From NCBI GenBank assembly GCA_050182275.1, contig JBFXCK010000011.1, positions 1 to 58,187 of the forward strand: a stretch of 58,187 bases of DNA. Direction: 5' to 3'. Made by a program: the position numbers and the translations under genes. Under the pieces are notes generated by a model. The model worked only from the letters and a program-made list of their open reading frames with translations, made no database searches and was not told where the DNA came from. Every line of letters begins with the position of its first letter. The stretch's first letter is position 1. This stretch comes from JBFXCK01 sp050182275. Its GTDB lineage: Bacteria; Pseudomonadota; Alphaproteobacteria; SHNJ01. Of the stretch, positions 33,779 through 42,196 are shown piece by piece.

Positions 33779-34820
33779 AAAAAGACTTCTGCACACAGTT
33801 TTCGTCTTGTTGGCCCTGTCCATCTGCGGCCAGGCCATGGCGGAAGATACGAAGCGCACCACCCTGGAAGATGCCCTTCCTCGGGGGTTGCTGGAAGATC
33901 ATCCGGGGTTCCTGACGTTTACTATCGAAAACGACAACTTCGGCGATGGTTCGGACGAAAACTATACGAACGGCGTGCGCCTGACTTATTTCGACACCTC
34001 TGCCGAGCTGCCATGGTTTTCCAGCTTTCTCGACAGCCATCTTCCGATCTTTGAAATCAACGACACAACCTCCGTTTATTATTCTTTCGGCCAGAATCTT
34101 TACACCCCGGAGGATATCGAAGTGTCGACGCCAGACCCAAAGGATCGCCCTTATGCGGCGTTTCTTTATGCTTCTGCAGGTCTCACCACTTTGAAGGACG
34201 ATCATATCGACGAGATTGAGGCCACGCTTGGCGTCGTTGGCCCGTGGGCGCTTGGCGAAGAAGTTCAGACCGTCGTGCACAAAGTACTCGACGCGCGCGA
34301 TCCGAATGGCTGGAGCCACCAGCTGAAGAACGAGCCAGGACTGATGCTGTCCTGGCAACGTCAGTGGCCGCAAGCCTACACGGCGGAATTTGGTTCGCTT
34401 GATTTTCGTGTCGCGCCTCATACCGGCGTTACGCTTGGAAACATCTACACCTACGGCGCCGGCGGTATCAGCCTTCAACTCACGCCGGAAGCCTATAAAT
34501 GGCAGTCCAAGCCGCCGCGCGTGCGGCCCGCCATTCCCGGAAGCGGCTTTTTCGCCGTACCGGAGGATCACTTCGCCTGGTCGCTTTTTGCCGGTGTCGA
34601 AGGACGCGCCATGGCGCGGAACATTTTCCTGGATGGCAACACTTTCGAAGACAGCCCGTCCGTCGACAAAAAGCCATTCGTGCTGGACGCCAACGCAGGC
34701 ATCAGCTTCACCTACGGCAAGGCACAGATTTCTTATACATTGAACTGGCGATCAAAAGAGTTTGACGGTCAGGATGATCCCTCTGTTTTCGGAGCGGTCT
34801 CCCTCGGCTATCGGTTCTGA
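33771..34820 (+). CDS. LpxR-like outer-membrane lipid A deacylase (DUF2219)
   Basis: The protein has 349 residues with a signal peptide (about 1-24, cleavage after AMA). The mature N-terminus has FTIENDNFGDGSDENYTNGV (about 50-69), the conserved Asn-Asp block of LpxR. DRPYAAFLYASAGLT follows near 125. The C-terminus ends with alternating beta strands and a final Phe (SLGYRF), typical of an outer-membrane barrel. LpxR removes the 3'-acyloxyacyl group of lipid A. The start lies inside the TetR gene (8-base overlap), so the efflux regulator and an envelope-remodelling enzyme are probably co-expressed. Activity against lipid A is inferred from the family. Confidence 0.85.
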   Translation: MYKKRLLHTVFVLLALSICGQAMAEDTKRTTLEDALPRGLLEDHPGFLTFTIENDNFGDGSDENYTNGVRLTYFDTSAELPWFSSFLDSHLPIFEINDTTSVYYSFGQNLYTPEDIEVSTPDPKDRPYAAFLYASAGLTTLKDDHIDEIEATLGVVGPWALGEEVQTVVHKVLDARDPNGWSHQLKNEPGLMLSWQRQWPQAYTAEFGSLDFRVAPHTGVTLGNIYTYGAGGISLQLTPEAYKWQSKPPRVRPAIPGSGFFAVPEDHFAWSLFAGVEGRAMARNIFLDGNTFEDSPSVDKKPFVLDANAGISFTYGKAQISYTLNWRSKEFDGQDDPSVFGAVSLGYRF

Positions 34821-34824
34821 AGAC

Positions 34825-35637
34825 CTAGCCAAAACGATACCCGGAGATCGCCTTTCCCCCTATAATATCGTGATAATCACGGCAGGCCGTGTCCGCGCCG
34901 CCCGCTCCAGCCACGACCATGAGCGGAAGCAGATGCTCGGCACGAGGATGGCATTGCCGCGCCGCTGGCGCTTTTTGCCAGTGGATTAGAGATTCGCGGC
35001 GCATGGCGGGATCGGGGTTGGTCACGGCCCCGGTCAGCCAGCCGTCGAACCGCGCCGAAGCTTCTCCACACCCGTCGAAGAATTCTCCGAGATTATGATA
35101 GCTGTTGCCGCTACCTAAAATCAGCACGTTTTCATCCCGTAAGGGAGCCAGCGCGTCGCCGATGGCCAGATGAGCTGCGGCATCAAGATCATGCTGGAGC
35201 GAAAGCTGGGTCACGGGGATTCGTCCGTCCGGATCAACCATCAGCATGGGAACGAAAACGCCGTGATCGAATCCGCGTGCGCCGTCTTCCCGGCTTTCGA
35301 TTCCCGCCTCGCCCAAAAGTGACCCGACACGCGCGGCAAGCTGCGGCGCGCCGGGCGCGCCGTACTGGAGCGTATAGGTATGTTCGGGAAAGCCGTAATA
35401 ATCGTACAGCAGCGGAGGACGAGCCGAGGTCATGACAGTCGGGCTGGATTCCTCCCAGTGACCTGAAACGATCAGGATCGCATCCGGAAGCTGCGGCAGC
35501 CGCGATGACAGCGTTTGCAAATAGCGGCGCAGCCCATCAAAGGCATGCGGCCCAAGCGGCGCTGGAAACTCGATCCAGAAACACGGGCCTCCACCATGCG
35601 AGATAAAAATGCCGGGCTGACGCTTCATATCAGCCAT
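34825..35637 (-). CDS. DODA-type extradiol aromatic ring-opening dioxygenase (YgiD-like)
   Basis: The protein has 270 residues from ATG 35637, which overlaps the nitroreductase gene by 8 bases; ATG 35628 directly after that stop is an alternative. Upstream in-frame codons to 35757 lie inside the neighbour. Motifs include FISHGGGPCFW (metal-binding His), IVSGHWEESSP, FDHGVFVPMLM and LILGSGNSYHNLG, the conserved sites of class III DODA/YgiD enzymes, which open catecholic rings with a non-haem metal ion. It is co-transcribed with the nitroreductase and the stop lies four bases from the convergent LpxR gene. The substrate is unknown. Confidence 0.88.
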   Translation of the reverse strand: MADMKRQPGIFISHGGGPCFWIEFPAPLGPHAFDGLRRYLQTLSSRLPQLPDAILIVSGHWEESSPTVMTSARPPLLYDYYGFPEHTYTLQYGAPGAPQLAARVGSLLGEAGIESREDGARGFDHGVFVPMLMVDPDGRIPVTQLSLQHDLDAAAHLAIGDALAPLRDENVLILGSGNSYHNLGEFFDGCGEASARFDGWLTGAVTNPDPAMRRESLIHWQKAPAARQCHPRAEHLLPLMVVAGAGGADTACRDYHDIIGGKAISGYRFG

Positions 35638-36232
35638 ACACACGAAAACGCACAGAGTCCTCGACATAAGTTTTTTCCGGGAATGGGGACTCGTTCGAGC
35701 CAAAGGGCATCTGCGCCCGCAGCTTCCAATCGGACGAGATACCCCATGTTTTTGCAACCTCTGCGTCGATCAGGGGATTGTAGTGCTGCAGGCTTGCGCC
35801 AATATTAATGTCGGCCAGCGCCGACCAGACAGCGAACTGCGCCATACCGCTGGCATGTTCCGACCAGATCGGGAAATGCTCGGCGTAAGATGCGAAATTC
35901 CCCTGCAAGCCTTTTATGGTCGCCTGATCTTCGTAAAAAAGGATCGTACCGGCACCTGCGGAGAAACCGTCCAGTCTGGCTTCCGTCTGAGCAAAAGCAT
36001 CGACAGGGACGATTTTACGCAGCGCATCCTTGGCGATGTTCCAAAGTTTCCCGCTTTCCGCGCCGAACAAAATAACGATGCGTGAGCTTTGAGAGTTGAA
36101 AGCGGATGGGGACAGGCGCACGGCATCCTTGATGACGCTCTCCACCTGCTCTTGAGGGACAGGCAGGTGTCTGCCGAGGCTATATTGCGTCCTGCGCTTG
36201 CGGAAAGTATCGATCAATATGTTGTTGCTCAT
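35630..36232 (-). CDS. Nitroreductase family protein (Frm2/YdgI-like)
   Basis: ATG 36232 follows AAAGGAACCCC and gives 200 residues; a longer frame to 36556 crosses the regulatory region. The FMN-binding N-terminus is RKRRTQYSLGRHLPVP, followed by SPSAFNSQSSRIVILFG (about 42-58), the family pattern SPSxxNxQ. WKLRAQMPFGSNESPFPEK near the end matches the HBN1/Frm2 subgroup, which reduces nitro-aromatics or quinones. It is divergent from an HxlR regulator and followed by a dioxygenase, suggesting an electrophile or quinone detoxification pair. Confidence 0.9.
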   Translation of the reverse strand: MSNNILIDTFRKRRTQYSLGRHLPVPQEQVESVIKDAVRLSPSAFNSQSSRIVILFGAESGKLWNIAKDALRKIVPVDAFAQTEARLDGFSAGAGTILFYEDQATIKGLQGNFASYAEHFPIWSEHASGMAQFAVWSALADINIGASLQHYNPLIDAEVAKTWGISSDWKLRAQMPFGSNESPFPEKTYVEDSVRFRVYG

Positions 36233-36283
36233 GGGGTTCCTTTGGATTTTTGCTGTTGCTTGTCTGTGAAAGATGCCGTTGTT

Positions 36284-36297
36284 ACCTTTTGTAAGGT
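36284..36297. promoter_or_regulatory. Palindrome ACCTT-TTGT-AAGGT, candidate HxlR operator 1
   Basis: Perfect 5-base inverted arms separated by four bases lie between the divergent nitroreductase and HxlR genes. TGTAAGGT from the right arm recurs in the second palindrome at 36342. The site overlaps a possible plus-strand promoter (TTGTTA 36279-36284, TATACT 36300-36305). HxlR-type regulators bind such short palindromes. Confidence 0.5.
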
Positions 36298-36341
36298 GGT
36301 ATACTATAGTAAGCGTTGACAAAGACAAGAACGCACAATCA

Positions 36342-36356
36342 TGTAAGGTTGTTACA
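36342..36356. promoter_or_regulatory. Palindrome TGTAA-GGTTG-TTACA, candidate HxlR operator 2
   Basis: Perfect 5-base inverted arms separated by five bases end three bases before the HxlR start codon. It shares TGTAAGGT with operator 1, 55 bases upstream. Binding at both sites would control both divergent genes. Confidence 0.5.
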
Positions 36357-36359
36357 CCG

Positions 36360-36734
36360 ATGTTACGCAAGGCCGCCAATTCCGAAAATTCCTGTCTCGC
36401 CGTCCGCGAGGTTCTCAATCTTGTCGGGGACAAATGGAGCATCCTGATCGTCACGATGCTAGACGGTAACGCAAAACGCTTCACGGAAATCCAGCACAGC
36501 ATCAACGGAATTTCCCAAAGGATGCTGACCCGTACGCTGCGGCAACTGGAACGCAATGGCCTTGTTGATCGAAGGGTGGAGCCAACCGTACCGCCCAGCG
36601 TGTACTATTCCCTTACGCCGTTGGGAAAAACCTTGATTGATCCAGTTACGTCGCTGGCCGCGTGGGCATTGCAAAATTATCCGAAGATGCAAACGTCCCA
36701 GAAAGTATTTGATGAAAGAACGCCGTTAAAATAA
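36360..36734 (+). CDS. HxlR family transcriptional regulator
   Basis: ATG 36360 gives 124 residues; an in-frame upstream start at 36273 would span both palindromes. The winged helix is characteristic: CLAVREVLNLVGDKWSILIV, FTEIQHSINGISQRMLTRTL and RQLERNGLVDRRVEPTVPPS, then VYYSLTPLGKTL. The Cys at about position 12 is in the place used for redox or electrophile sensing in YodB/HypR-type members. It probably controls the divergent nitroreductase-dioxygenase operon in response to quinones or other electrophiles. The sensing mode is inferred. Confidence 0.9.
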   Translation: MLRKAANSENSCLAVREVLNLVGDKWSILIVTMLDGNAKRFTEIQHSINGISQRMLTRTLRQLERNGLVDRRVEPTVPPSVYYSLTPLGKTLIDPVTSLAAWALQNYPKMQTSQKVFDERTPLK

Positions 36735-36770
36735 CCAGAATTTTCCAGCGCGTTTTGAAAAAAGACGATT

Positions 36771-39011
36771 TTAGAGCTTAAGTGCTTTTAACCTTAACGC
36801 GTTGGTAATCACCGACACCGAACTGAGCGCCATCGCCACCGCTGCGATAATAGGACTGAGCATAAGACCGAACATTGGGTATAAAATCCCTGCCGCCACC
36901 GGAACGCCCGCCGCATTATATATGAACGCGAAGAACAGGTTCTGGCGAATATTGCTCATAACTGCTTTTGACAGATTGTGGGATTTGGCAATCCCCATGA
37001 GATCACCCCGAAGCAGCGTGATGCCAGCGCTTTCCATCGCTACATCTGTACCTGTCCCCATTGCAATGCCGATATCGGCAGCAGCCAGGGCGGGCGCGTC
37101 ATTCGTGCCATCCCCAGCCATGGCAACCACACGGCCTTTCTCACGAAGCTCTTTGACGATGCGGCTTTTATCTTCAGGCAGGACTTCCGCTTCCACTTCG
37201 TCAATCCCCAGCTTTCGGGCAACAGCCAAGGCTGTTGTTTTATTGTCGCCCGTCAGCATCACCACATGAATTCCGGCTTCCCGCAGTTCTTTAATGGCTT
37301 GTGGGGTGGTCTCCTTGATCGGGTCGGCAATAGCCAGCAATCCCGAAGCCTTGCCATCCACAGCCACAAAGATAACCGTCGCACCGTCTTGTCTCAACGC
37401 ATCGCCTTGCATTTCAAGATGGGAAACATCGATCTTTAATTCGGTCATCATTTTGATATTGCCGAGAGCCACGGCACGGCCACTTACCTTACCGACAACA
37501 CCTTTGCCTGTGGGCGAGTCAAAATCCTCGACCTTGGCAATGGTCAGCCCCTTTTCCTTGGCGGCCATTACCACGGCGTGAGCCAGCGGGTGTTCGCTTG
37601 GCTGCTCCAGCGAAGCAGCAAAAGATAACAGATTATCCCCGGACAGGCCTTCGGCAACGATCTTTGTGACCCTTGGCCTCCCTTCGGTCAGCGTTCCTGT
37701 TTTATCGACAACCAGCGTGTCGACTTTTTCCATGCGTTCAAGGGATTCAGCGTTTTTAATCAGAACGCCAGCCTGCGCTCCACGGCCCACACCGACCATG
37801 ATCGACATCGGTGTAGCCAAGCCCAAGGCGCAAGGGCATGCGATGATCAGGACGCTCACCGCCGCGATCAGTCCATAGCTCAAGGCCGGTGACGGGCCAA
37901 ATACAGCCCAGACAAAAAATGCGGCGACAGCCACAAGCATAACCACAGGCACAAACCAAGCAGCAACATGGTCAGCCATGCGTTGAATGGGCGCACGGCT
38001 GCGCTGTGCTTCGGCCACCATTTGCACGATGCGGGACAGCATGGTATCGCCGCCCACGCGCTCGGCACGCATAATAAAGCCGCCCGTTTGGTTAATTGTG
38101 CCGCCGATGACATTTTCCCCATTTTCTTTTACCGATGGCATAGACTCACCTGTCACCATCGATTCATCGATCGCGCTTTTGCCTTCGATAATGACTCCGT
38201 CGATTGGAACGGCTTCGCCAGGACGTACCCGCAGATGATCGCCCACATGAACATGATTCAGCGGCACATCTTCTTCTGTCCCATCTTGATTGATACGGCG
38301 GGCAATCTTCGGTGAAAGGTTTAAGAGCGCACGAATTGCGCCACCTGTTTTTTCACGCGCCCGTAATTCAAGAACCTGTCCCAGAAGAACGAGAACGGTG
38401 ATAACGGCAGCAGCTTCAAAATAAACAGGAACCGAGCCGTCCATGCGCCGGAAGCCTTCAGGAAAAGCATTCGGAGCAAAAGTTGCCACTATACTGTAAA
38501 GCCACGCCACGCCCGTACCAATAGCGATCAAGGTAAACATATTGAGATGGCGCGAAATGATAGAAGCACATCCGCGCTGGAAGAATGGCCATCCTGCCCA
38601 CAGCACAACAGGCGTAGCCAGTGCCATTTGAATCAAATTTGAAGTGGAACCCGTTACAAAATGCAGATTTGCCAGGTGTGCGCCCATCTCCAATCCAAAG
38701 ACGGGTAATGTTAACGCAAGGCCGATCCAGAAACGGCGCGTCATATCGATTAGCTCATGGCTTGGGCCTTCTTCGCCTGTCATCACCTCTGGCTCAAGGG
38801 CCATGCCGCAGATCGGGCATGCACCAGGGCCATTTTGACGGATTTGCGGATGCATGGGGCAGACATACACTGTCGCAGCTCCTGTTTCTAAAACGGAGGA
38901 ATCCTTGGAAACCTTTGACTGATGTGCGCAGCAGGCATGATGTTCTTTTGCGGGATGATGATCCGATGTTGTGTTGTGGTGGTGATGTCCATGATTATTC
39001 TGCTGCTCCAT
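36771..39011 (-). CDS. copA: Copper-transporting P1B-type ATPase with His-rich N-terminus
   Basis: The protein has 746 residues. Residues 1-40 are His-rich, and about 48-75 form a heavy-metal-binding domain (YVCPMHPQIRQNGPGACPIC) in place of the usual MxCxxC domain. The actuator TGES, the TM6 site IIACPCALGLATP (CPC), phosphorylation site DKTGTLTEG, SEHPLA and the hinge GDGTNDAPAL are all present. TM7 has YNAAGVPVAAG and TM8 MALSSVSV, matching Cu(I) pumps. It exports Cu(I) or Ag(I) from the cytoplasm. It lies 18 bases downstream of the EmrB-like gene on the same strand, so it may be read from that operon. Confidence 0.92.
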   Translation of the reverse strand: MEQQNNHGHHHHNTTSDHHPAKEHHACCAHQSKVSKDSSVLETGAATVYVCPMHPQIRQNGPGACPICGMALEPEVMTGEEGPSHELIDMTRRFWIGLALTLPVFGLEMGAHLANLHFVTGSTSNLIQMALATPVVLWAGWPFFQRGCASIISRHLNMFTLIAIGTGVAWLYSIVATFAPNAFPEGFRRMDGSVPVYFEAAAVITVLVLLGQVLELRAREKTGGAIRALLNLSPKIARRINQDGTEEDVPLNHVHVGDHLRVRPGEAVPIDGVIIEGKSAIDESMVTGESMPSVKENGENVIGGTINQTGGFIMRAERVGGDTMLSRIVQMVAEAQRSRAPIQRMADHVAAWFVPVVMLVAVAAFFVWAVFGPSPALSYGLIAAVSVLIIACPCALGLATPMSIMVGVGRGAQAGVLIKNAESLERMEKVDTLVVDKTGTLTEGRPRVTKIVAEGLSGDNLLSFAASLEQPSEHPLAHAVVMAAKEKGLTIAKVEDFDSPTGKGVVGKVSGRAVALGNIKMMTELKIDVSHLEMQGDALRQDGATVIFVAVDGKASGLLAIADPIKETTPQAIKELREAGIHVVMLTGDNKTTALAVARKLGIDEVEAEVLPEDKSRIVKELREKGRVVAMAGDGTNDAPALAAADIGIAMGTGTDVAMESAGITLLRGDLMGIAKSHNLSKAVMSNIRQNLFFAFIYNAAGVPVAAGILYPMFGLMLSPIIAAVAMALSSVSVITNALRLKALKL

Positions 39012-39029
39012 CGCCTTATTCCTTATCGG

Positions 39030-40574
39030 TCATTCTATGGCTGTCGCGACTTCGTCCACGACTTCATCCCGCGTTTCCTCCCGCTTACGCTTTCGCAACA
39101 GGGAAAGCAAAGGCACGGAGGCCAGAACTACGTACATCATCAGGACAAAATCATTCAGATAGGAAATGACAGCGGCTTGTTTGGTCACCTCGCCGTTGAG
39201 CATTTCAAGAGCCGCCGCGCCTTGCGTTCCCTCAACACCTGTCGTGAAGGCCGATAGAGCCTGCGCGGAATTGCCGAACGGCAGGAGCGTGGAGGCAATT
39301 TCTTCATGGTTGACTTGCGTATTGCTCGCCAGAAGCGCGATCACGACGGAAATTCCCACGCTGCTGCCGATATTCCGGCCCAGACTGAAAATGGCGGTGG
39401 CATCGTTGCGGTAATGGGGGGCAAGCGTTGCGTATGCCAGCGTGCTTAAGGGAACGAACACGAAGCCCATGCCAAAGCCCTGTATCGTGCCTGTATAGAC
39501 AAGGCGCGAGGTCGGCATAGAGGTTGTGAAAAGGCTCATTTCATACAAGGAAAACGCCGTTAAAAGCAGGCCGAAAAGGATCAGCCAGCGGGCATCTACT
39601 TTTTGCACCAGACGCCCCACAATCATCATGGCAATCATGACGCCGACGCCGCGCGGCGCAAGCACCATCCCCGTCAGCAACACGGGATATCCCATCAGGC
39701 TTTGCAGGAATGGCGGCAACAACGCCATGCTGGAGAGGAGAATAATCCCCACCACAAACATTAGGACAAGGCTGACCGCATAGTTGCGGTCCTTGAACAT
39801 GGCGGGGTCAAGGAAGGGATGCTCTTTCGCTGTCAGGATATGGACGACAAAAAGATACAAGGCCATTGCGCCCAGCACGGCTTCCACTATTACTTCCGTG
39901 GACGAAAACCAGTCCTGACTCTGGCCGCGATCCAGCATCATCTGGATCGAGCCGATGGCTAGGCTTAAAAGCACGAAGCCGAAGGCATCGAACTTGCGGC
40001 CTTGCGTCTTTTCCGTTTCGGGCATGAAAAACCACATGCCCGCAAGGGCCGCGATACCGATAGGCACGTTGATGTAGAACACCCACCGCCAGTTATAATA
40101 TTCGGTGAGCCATCCGCCCAAGGTCGGCCCCAAAATCGGCCCCAGCATCACCCCGACGCCCCATATGGCCATCGCCTGTCCATGCTTTTCACGGGGGTTA
40201 ATATCGAGAAGAACGGATTGGGAAAGCGGCACGAGGGCTGCGCCGAACACGCCTTGCAATAGACGGAACACGACCATCTCGATCAAGCCCGTAGCGGCTC
40301 CGCATAAGATGGAAGCGACGGTAAATCCGGCCACGCTTATCATGAATAGCCGTTTGCGGCCTAATTTTGCCGCCAGAATCCCGACAGGCGCGGTCATGAT
40401 AGCAGCTGCGACGATGTAGGATGTCAAAATCCATGTTGCTTGTTCTTGCGAGGCGTTTAACGCGCCTTGCATGTGCGGCAGGGCGACGTTGGCGATGGTC
40501 GTATCCAATGCCTGCATGATCGTTGCAAGCATGATGGATGCGGTAATCATGCGCTTTTGAACGCCCGCATCCAT
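39030..40574 (-). CDS. emrB: MFS drug transporter, DHA2 family (EmrB/QacA)
   Basis: The protein has 514 residues with about 14 membrane helices. Signatures are LDTTIANVALPHMQGALNAS in TM1, LAAKLGRKRLF (motif A) and GVGVMLGPILGPTLGGWL (antiporter motif C). EmrB-type transporters export hydrophobic compounds such as uncouplers by proton antiport, through an EmrA-like adaptor. It follows the adaptor gene by three bases in a MarR-EmrA-EmrB operon. Motifs are intact. Confidence 0.93.
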   Translation of the reverse strand: MDAGVQKRMITASIMLATIMQALDTTIANVALPHMQGALNASQEQATWILTSYIVAAAIMTAPVGILAAKLGRKRLFMISVAGFTVASILCGAATGLIEMVVFRLLQGVFGAALVPLSQSVLLDINPREKHGQAMAIWGVGVMLGPILGPTLGGWLTEYYNWRWVFYINVPIGIAALAGMWFFMPETEKTQGRKFDAFGFVLLSLAIGSIQMMLDRGQSQDWFSSTEVIVEAVLGAMALYLFVVHILTAKEHPFLDPAMFKDRNYAVSLVLMFVVGIILLSSMALLPPFLQSLMGYPVLLTGMVLAPRGVGVMIAMMIVGRLVQKVDARWLILFGLLLTAFSLYEMSLFTTSMPTSRLVYTGTIQGFGMGFVFVPLSTLAYATLAPHYRNDATAIFSLGRNIGSSVGISVVIALLASNTQVNHEEIASTLLPFGNSAQALSAFTTGVEGTQGAAALEMLNGEVTKQAAVISYLNDFVLMMYVVLASVPLLSLLRKRKREETRDEVVDEVATAIE

Positions 40575-40577
40575 GAT

Positions 40578-41648
40578 TTACTTCTCCTGTGCGGAGGCCG
40601 TATGAAACAACCCGTGCGGATAATGGCCTATATCGATTGTGACATGGGCGCTCATGCCCACACGCAACGGAAACGATTCCGATTTTTCATCAACGGCTAT
40701 TCTCACCGCGATGCGCTGGACGACCTTCACCCAGTTTCCGGTGGCGTTCTGCGCGGGTAGAACGGAAAACTCCGATCCGGTGGCAGGACTGATGCTCTCA
40801 ACCCGCCCAGACCATTTGCGGCCCGGATAAGTGTCCACCTCGATGGTGACGGGCTGGCCCGGTTTTACATCGGTGAGTTCCGTTTCTTTGTAATTCGCCT
40901 CGATCCAGATATCCTTGCTTCCCACCAGATTAAGGGACGGAACACCTGCCCGCGCGTAATCGCCCGGATGGGGCGCCGTGCCGATGATACCGTCTGCGGG
41001 CGCCTTGACCTCCGTTCGTTCAAGATTCAGCTCGGCGTCATGCAGCTTCGCCAGCGCTTTTCGGTAGTGCGGGTGTTCCTTTGGATCGATATCGGGATTG
41101 TTTTCAAGCGCGATCAGAATGCCGTTGATTTCCTGCGTCAACACCGCGATCGTCTTTTCGGCGGCATCGCGTTTGCGTTTGCTTTCATTGAACTCCGTTT
41201 GCGAGACGCCTCCGTTCTTCGCCAGATCGACGCGCCGATTATATTCGCCTTTGGTAAAGTCCACGTCCACCTGCGCACGGGCCAGATCCTCCTGCTTTTG
41301 AAGGTATTGCGTCTTGAGTTGTTCGATTTCCGCATAAGCGATCTCCACATCCGCTTTTGCTTCGTCCGTCGCAATCTTATAAGCTGACGGATCGATCATG
41401 AAAATCGGCTCGCCCGTCTTGACGGATTGGTTGTCCGTTACAGAGACGGACAAAATGGATCCCGTCACCTGGGGCGTCACCAGAATTTTAGCCGATTTAA
41501 CGTAGGCGTTATCCGTGGAAATATACCGCCCGCCCGTCAGATAAAAAAACGCGCTTGCGATCAGGACAATGCATACGCCGCCGACCATCAGGCTGCGTCG
41601 CGACAATTTATGCCGCAACGATTTCGGTTTGCCTTCGTGCTGACTCAT
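40578..41648 (-). CDS. emrA: HlyD family adaptor (EmrA-like)
   Basis: The protein has 356 residues, with a cytoplasmic N-terminus, one membrane helix (about 20-37), GRYISTDNAYVKSAKILVTP typical of EmrA, a periplasmic coiled coil (about 85-180) and lipoyl/barrel domains ending near WVKVVQRIAVRIAVDEKSES. It bridges the inner-membrane EmrB-like transporter to an outer-membrane channel. It overlaps the MarR gene by ATGA and precedes emrB. No outer-membrane gene is in this operon, so it may share the RND channel or another TolC-type protein. Confidence 0.92.
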   Translation of the reverse strand: MSQHEGKPKSLRHKLSRRSLMVGGVCIVLIASAFFYLTGGRYISTDNAYVKSAKILVTPQVTGSILSVSVTDNQSVKTGEPIFMIDPSAYKIATDEAKADVEIAYAEIEQLKTQYLQKQEDLARAQVDVDFTKGEYNRRVDLAKNGGVSQTEFNESKRKRDAAEKTIAVLTQEINGILIALENNPDIDPKEHPHYRKALAKLHDAELNLERTEVKAPADGIIGTAPHPGDYARAGVPSLNLVGSKDIWIEANYKETELTDVKPGQPVTIEVDTYPGRKWSGRVESISPATGSEFSVLPAQNATGNWVKVVQRIAVRIAVDEKSESFPLRVGMSAHVTIDIGHYPHGLFHTASAQEK

Positions 41649-42100
41649 GTTTCTTTTTTTCCTTCCTCTTCGGCCAAATTCTTCTTAATAGCCATAAGCG
41701 CCTGTCTGAGCGATTGCTGCTCCGCTTCGGAAACGCCCTCAAGCGCGAACATTCGAACTTCGGCGGCATAAGCCTGCATTTTGCTCAAAATAGGCTCCGC
41801 CTTTTGTGTGGGGTAAAGATTGATGGCACGGCGATCGTCCGGATCGGGTTTTCGGCAAATCCAACCGGCGGCTTCCATGCGATCAATCAAACGCGCGACA
41901 CTGATGGGCTGAACCTCAAGAATGTCGGCCAGTTGCGCCTGCCGCATACCCTGATTCAGGGAGATATGTGCGAGCGCCTGCCATTGCGCCTGCGTCAGCC
42001 CCAAATCATAAGCACGGCGATTGAAGGCCCGCCGCCACATGCGCGCCACATCGCTTAAGATGAAACCAAGGCTTTGCTGGGGTGTCTGTTTTTGAGGCAT
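41645..42100 (-). CDS. MarR family regulator of the EmrAB operon
   Basis: The protein has 151 residues. The winged helix lies in LTQAQWQALAHISLNQGMRQ, AQLADILEVQPISVARLIDR and MEAAGWICRKPDPDDRRAIN, the standard MarR/EmrR layout including the DxRxxx wing. Its stop overlaps the emrA start. As in E. coli emrRAB, it is first in the operon it probably represses, and a palindrome lies at its promoter. Ligand unknown. Confidence 0.92.
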   Translation of the reverse strand: MPQKQTPQQSLGFILSDVARMWRRAFNRRAYDLGLTQAQWQALAHISLNQGMRQAQLADILEVQPISVARLIDRMEAAGWICRKPDPDDRRAINLYPTQKAEPILSKMQAYAAEVRMFALEGVSEAEQQSLRQALMAIKKNLAEEEGKKET

Positions 42101-42119
42101 GGACCATCCATGGGGTTAT

Positions 42120-42133
42120 ATATACTAGTATAT
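42120..42133. promoter_or_regulatory. Palindrome ATATACTAGTATAT, candidate MarR operator
   Basis: This perfect 14-base palindrome starts at the -10 box and covers the expected transcript start, 20 bases upstream of the MarR start codon. Such a placement suits autorepression of the operon. Confidence 0.6.
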
Positions 42134-42159
42134 TATAAGCATAGTTAATAAATTATCAA
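42132..42159 (-). promoter_or_regulatory. Strong promoter of the MarR-EmrA-EmrB operon
   Basis: On the minus strand TTGATA (42159-42154, 5 of 6) is followed after 16 bases by TATAAT (42137-42132, 6 of 6). The operator palindrome begins at the last two bases of the -10 box. Confidence 0.7.
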
Positions 42160-42196
42160 GTGCCTCAAGCCTACTTTGATCAATAATCTTACAATT

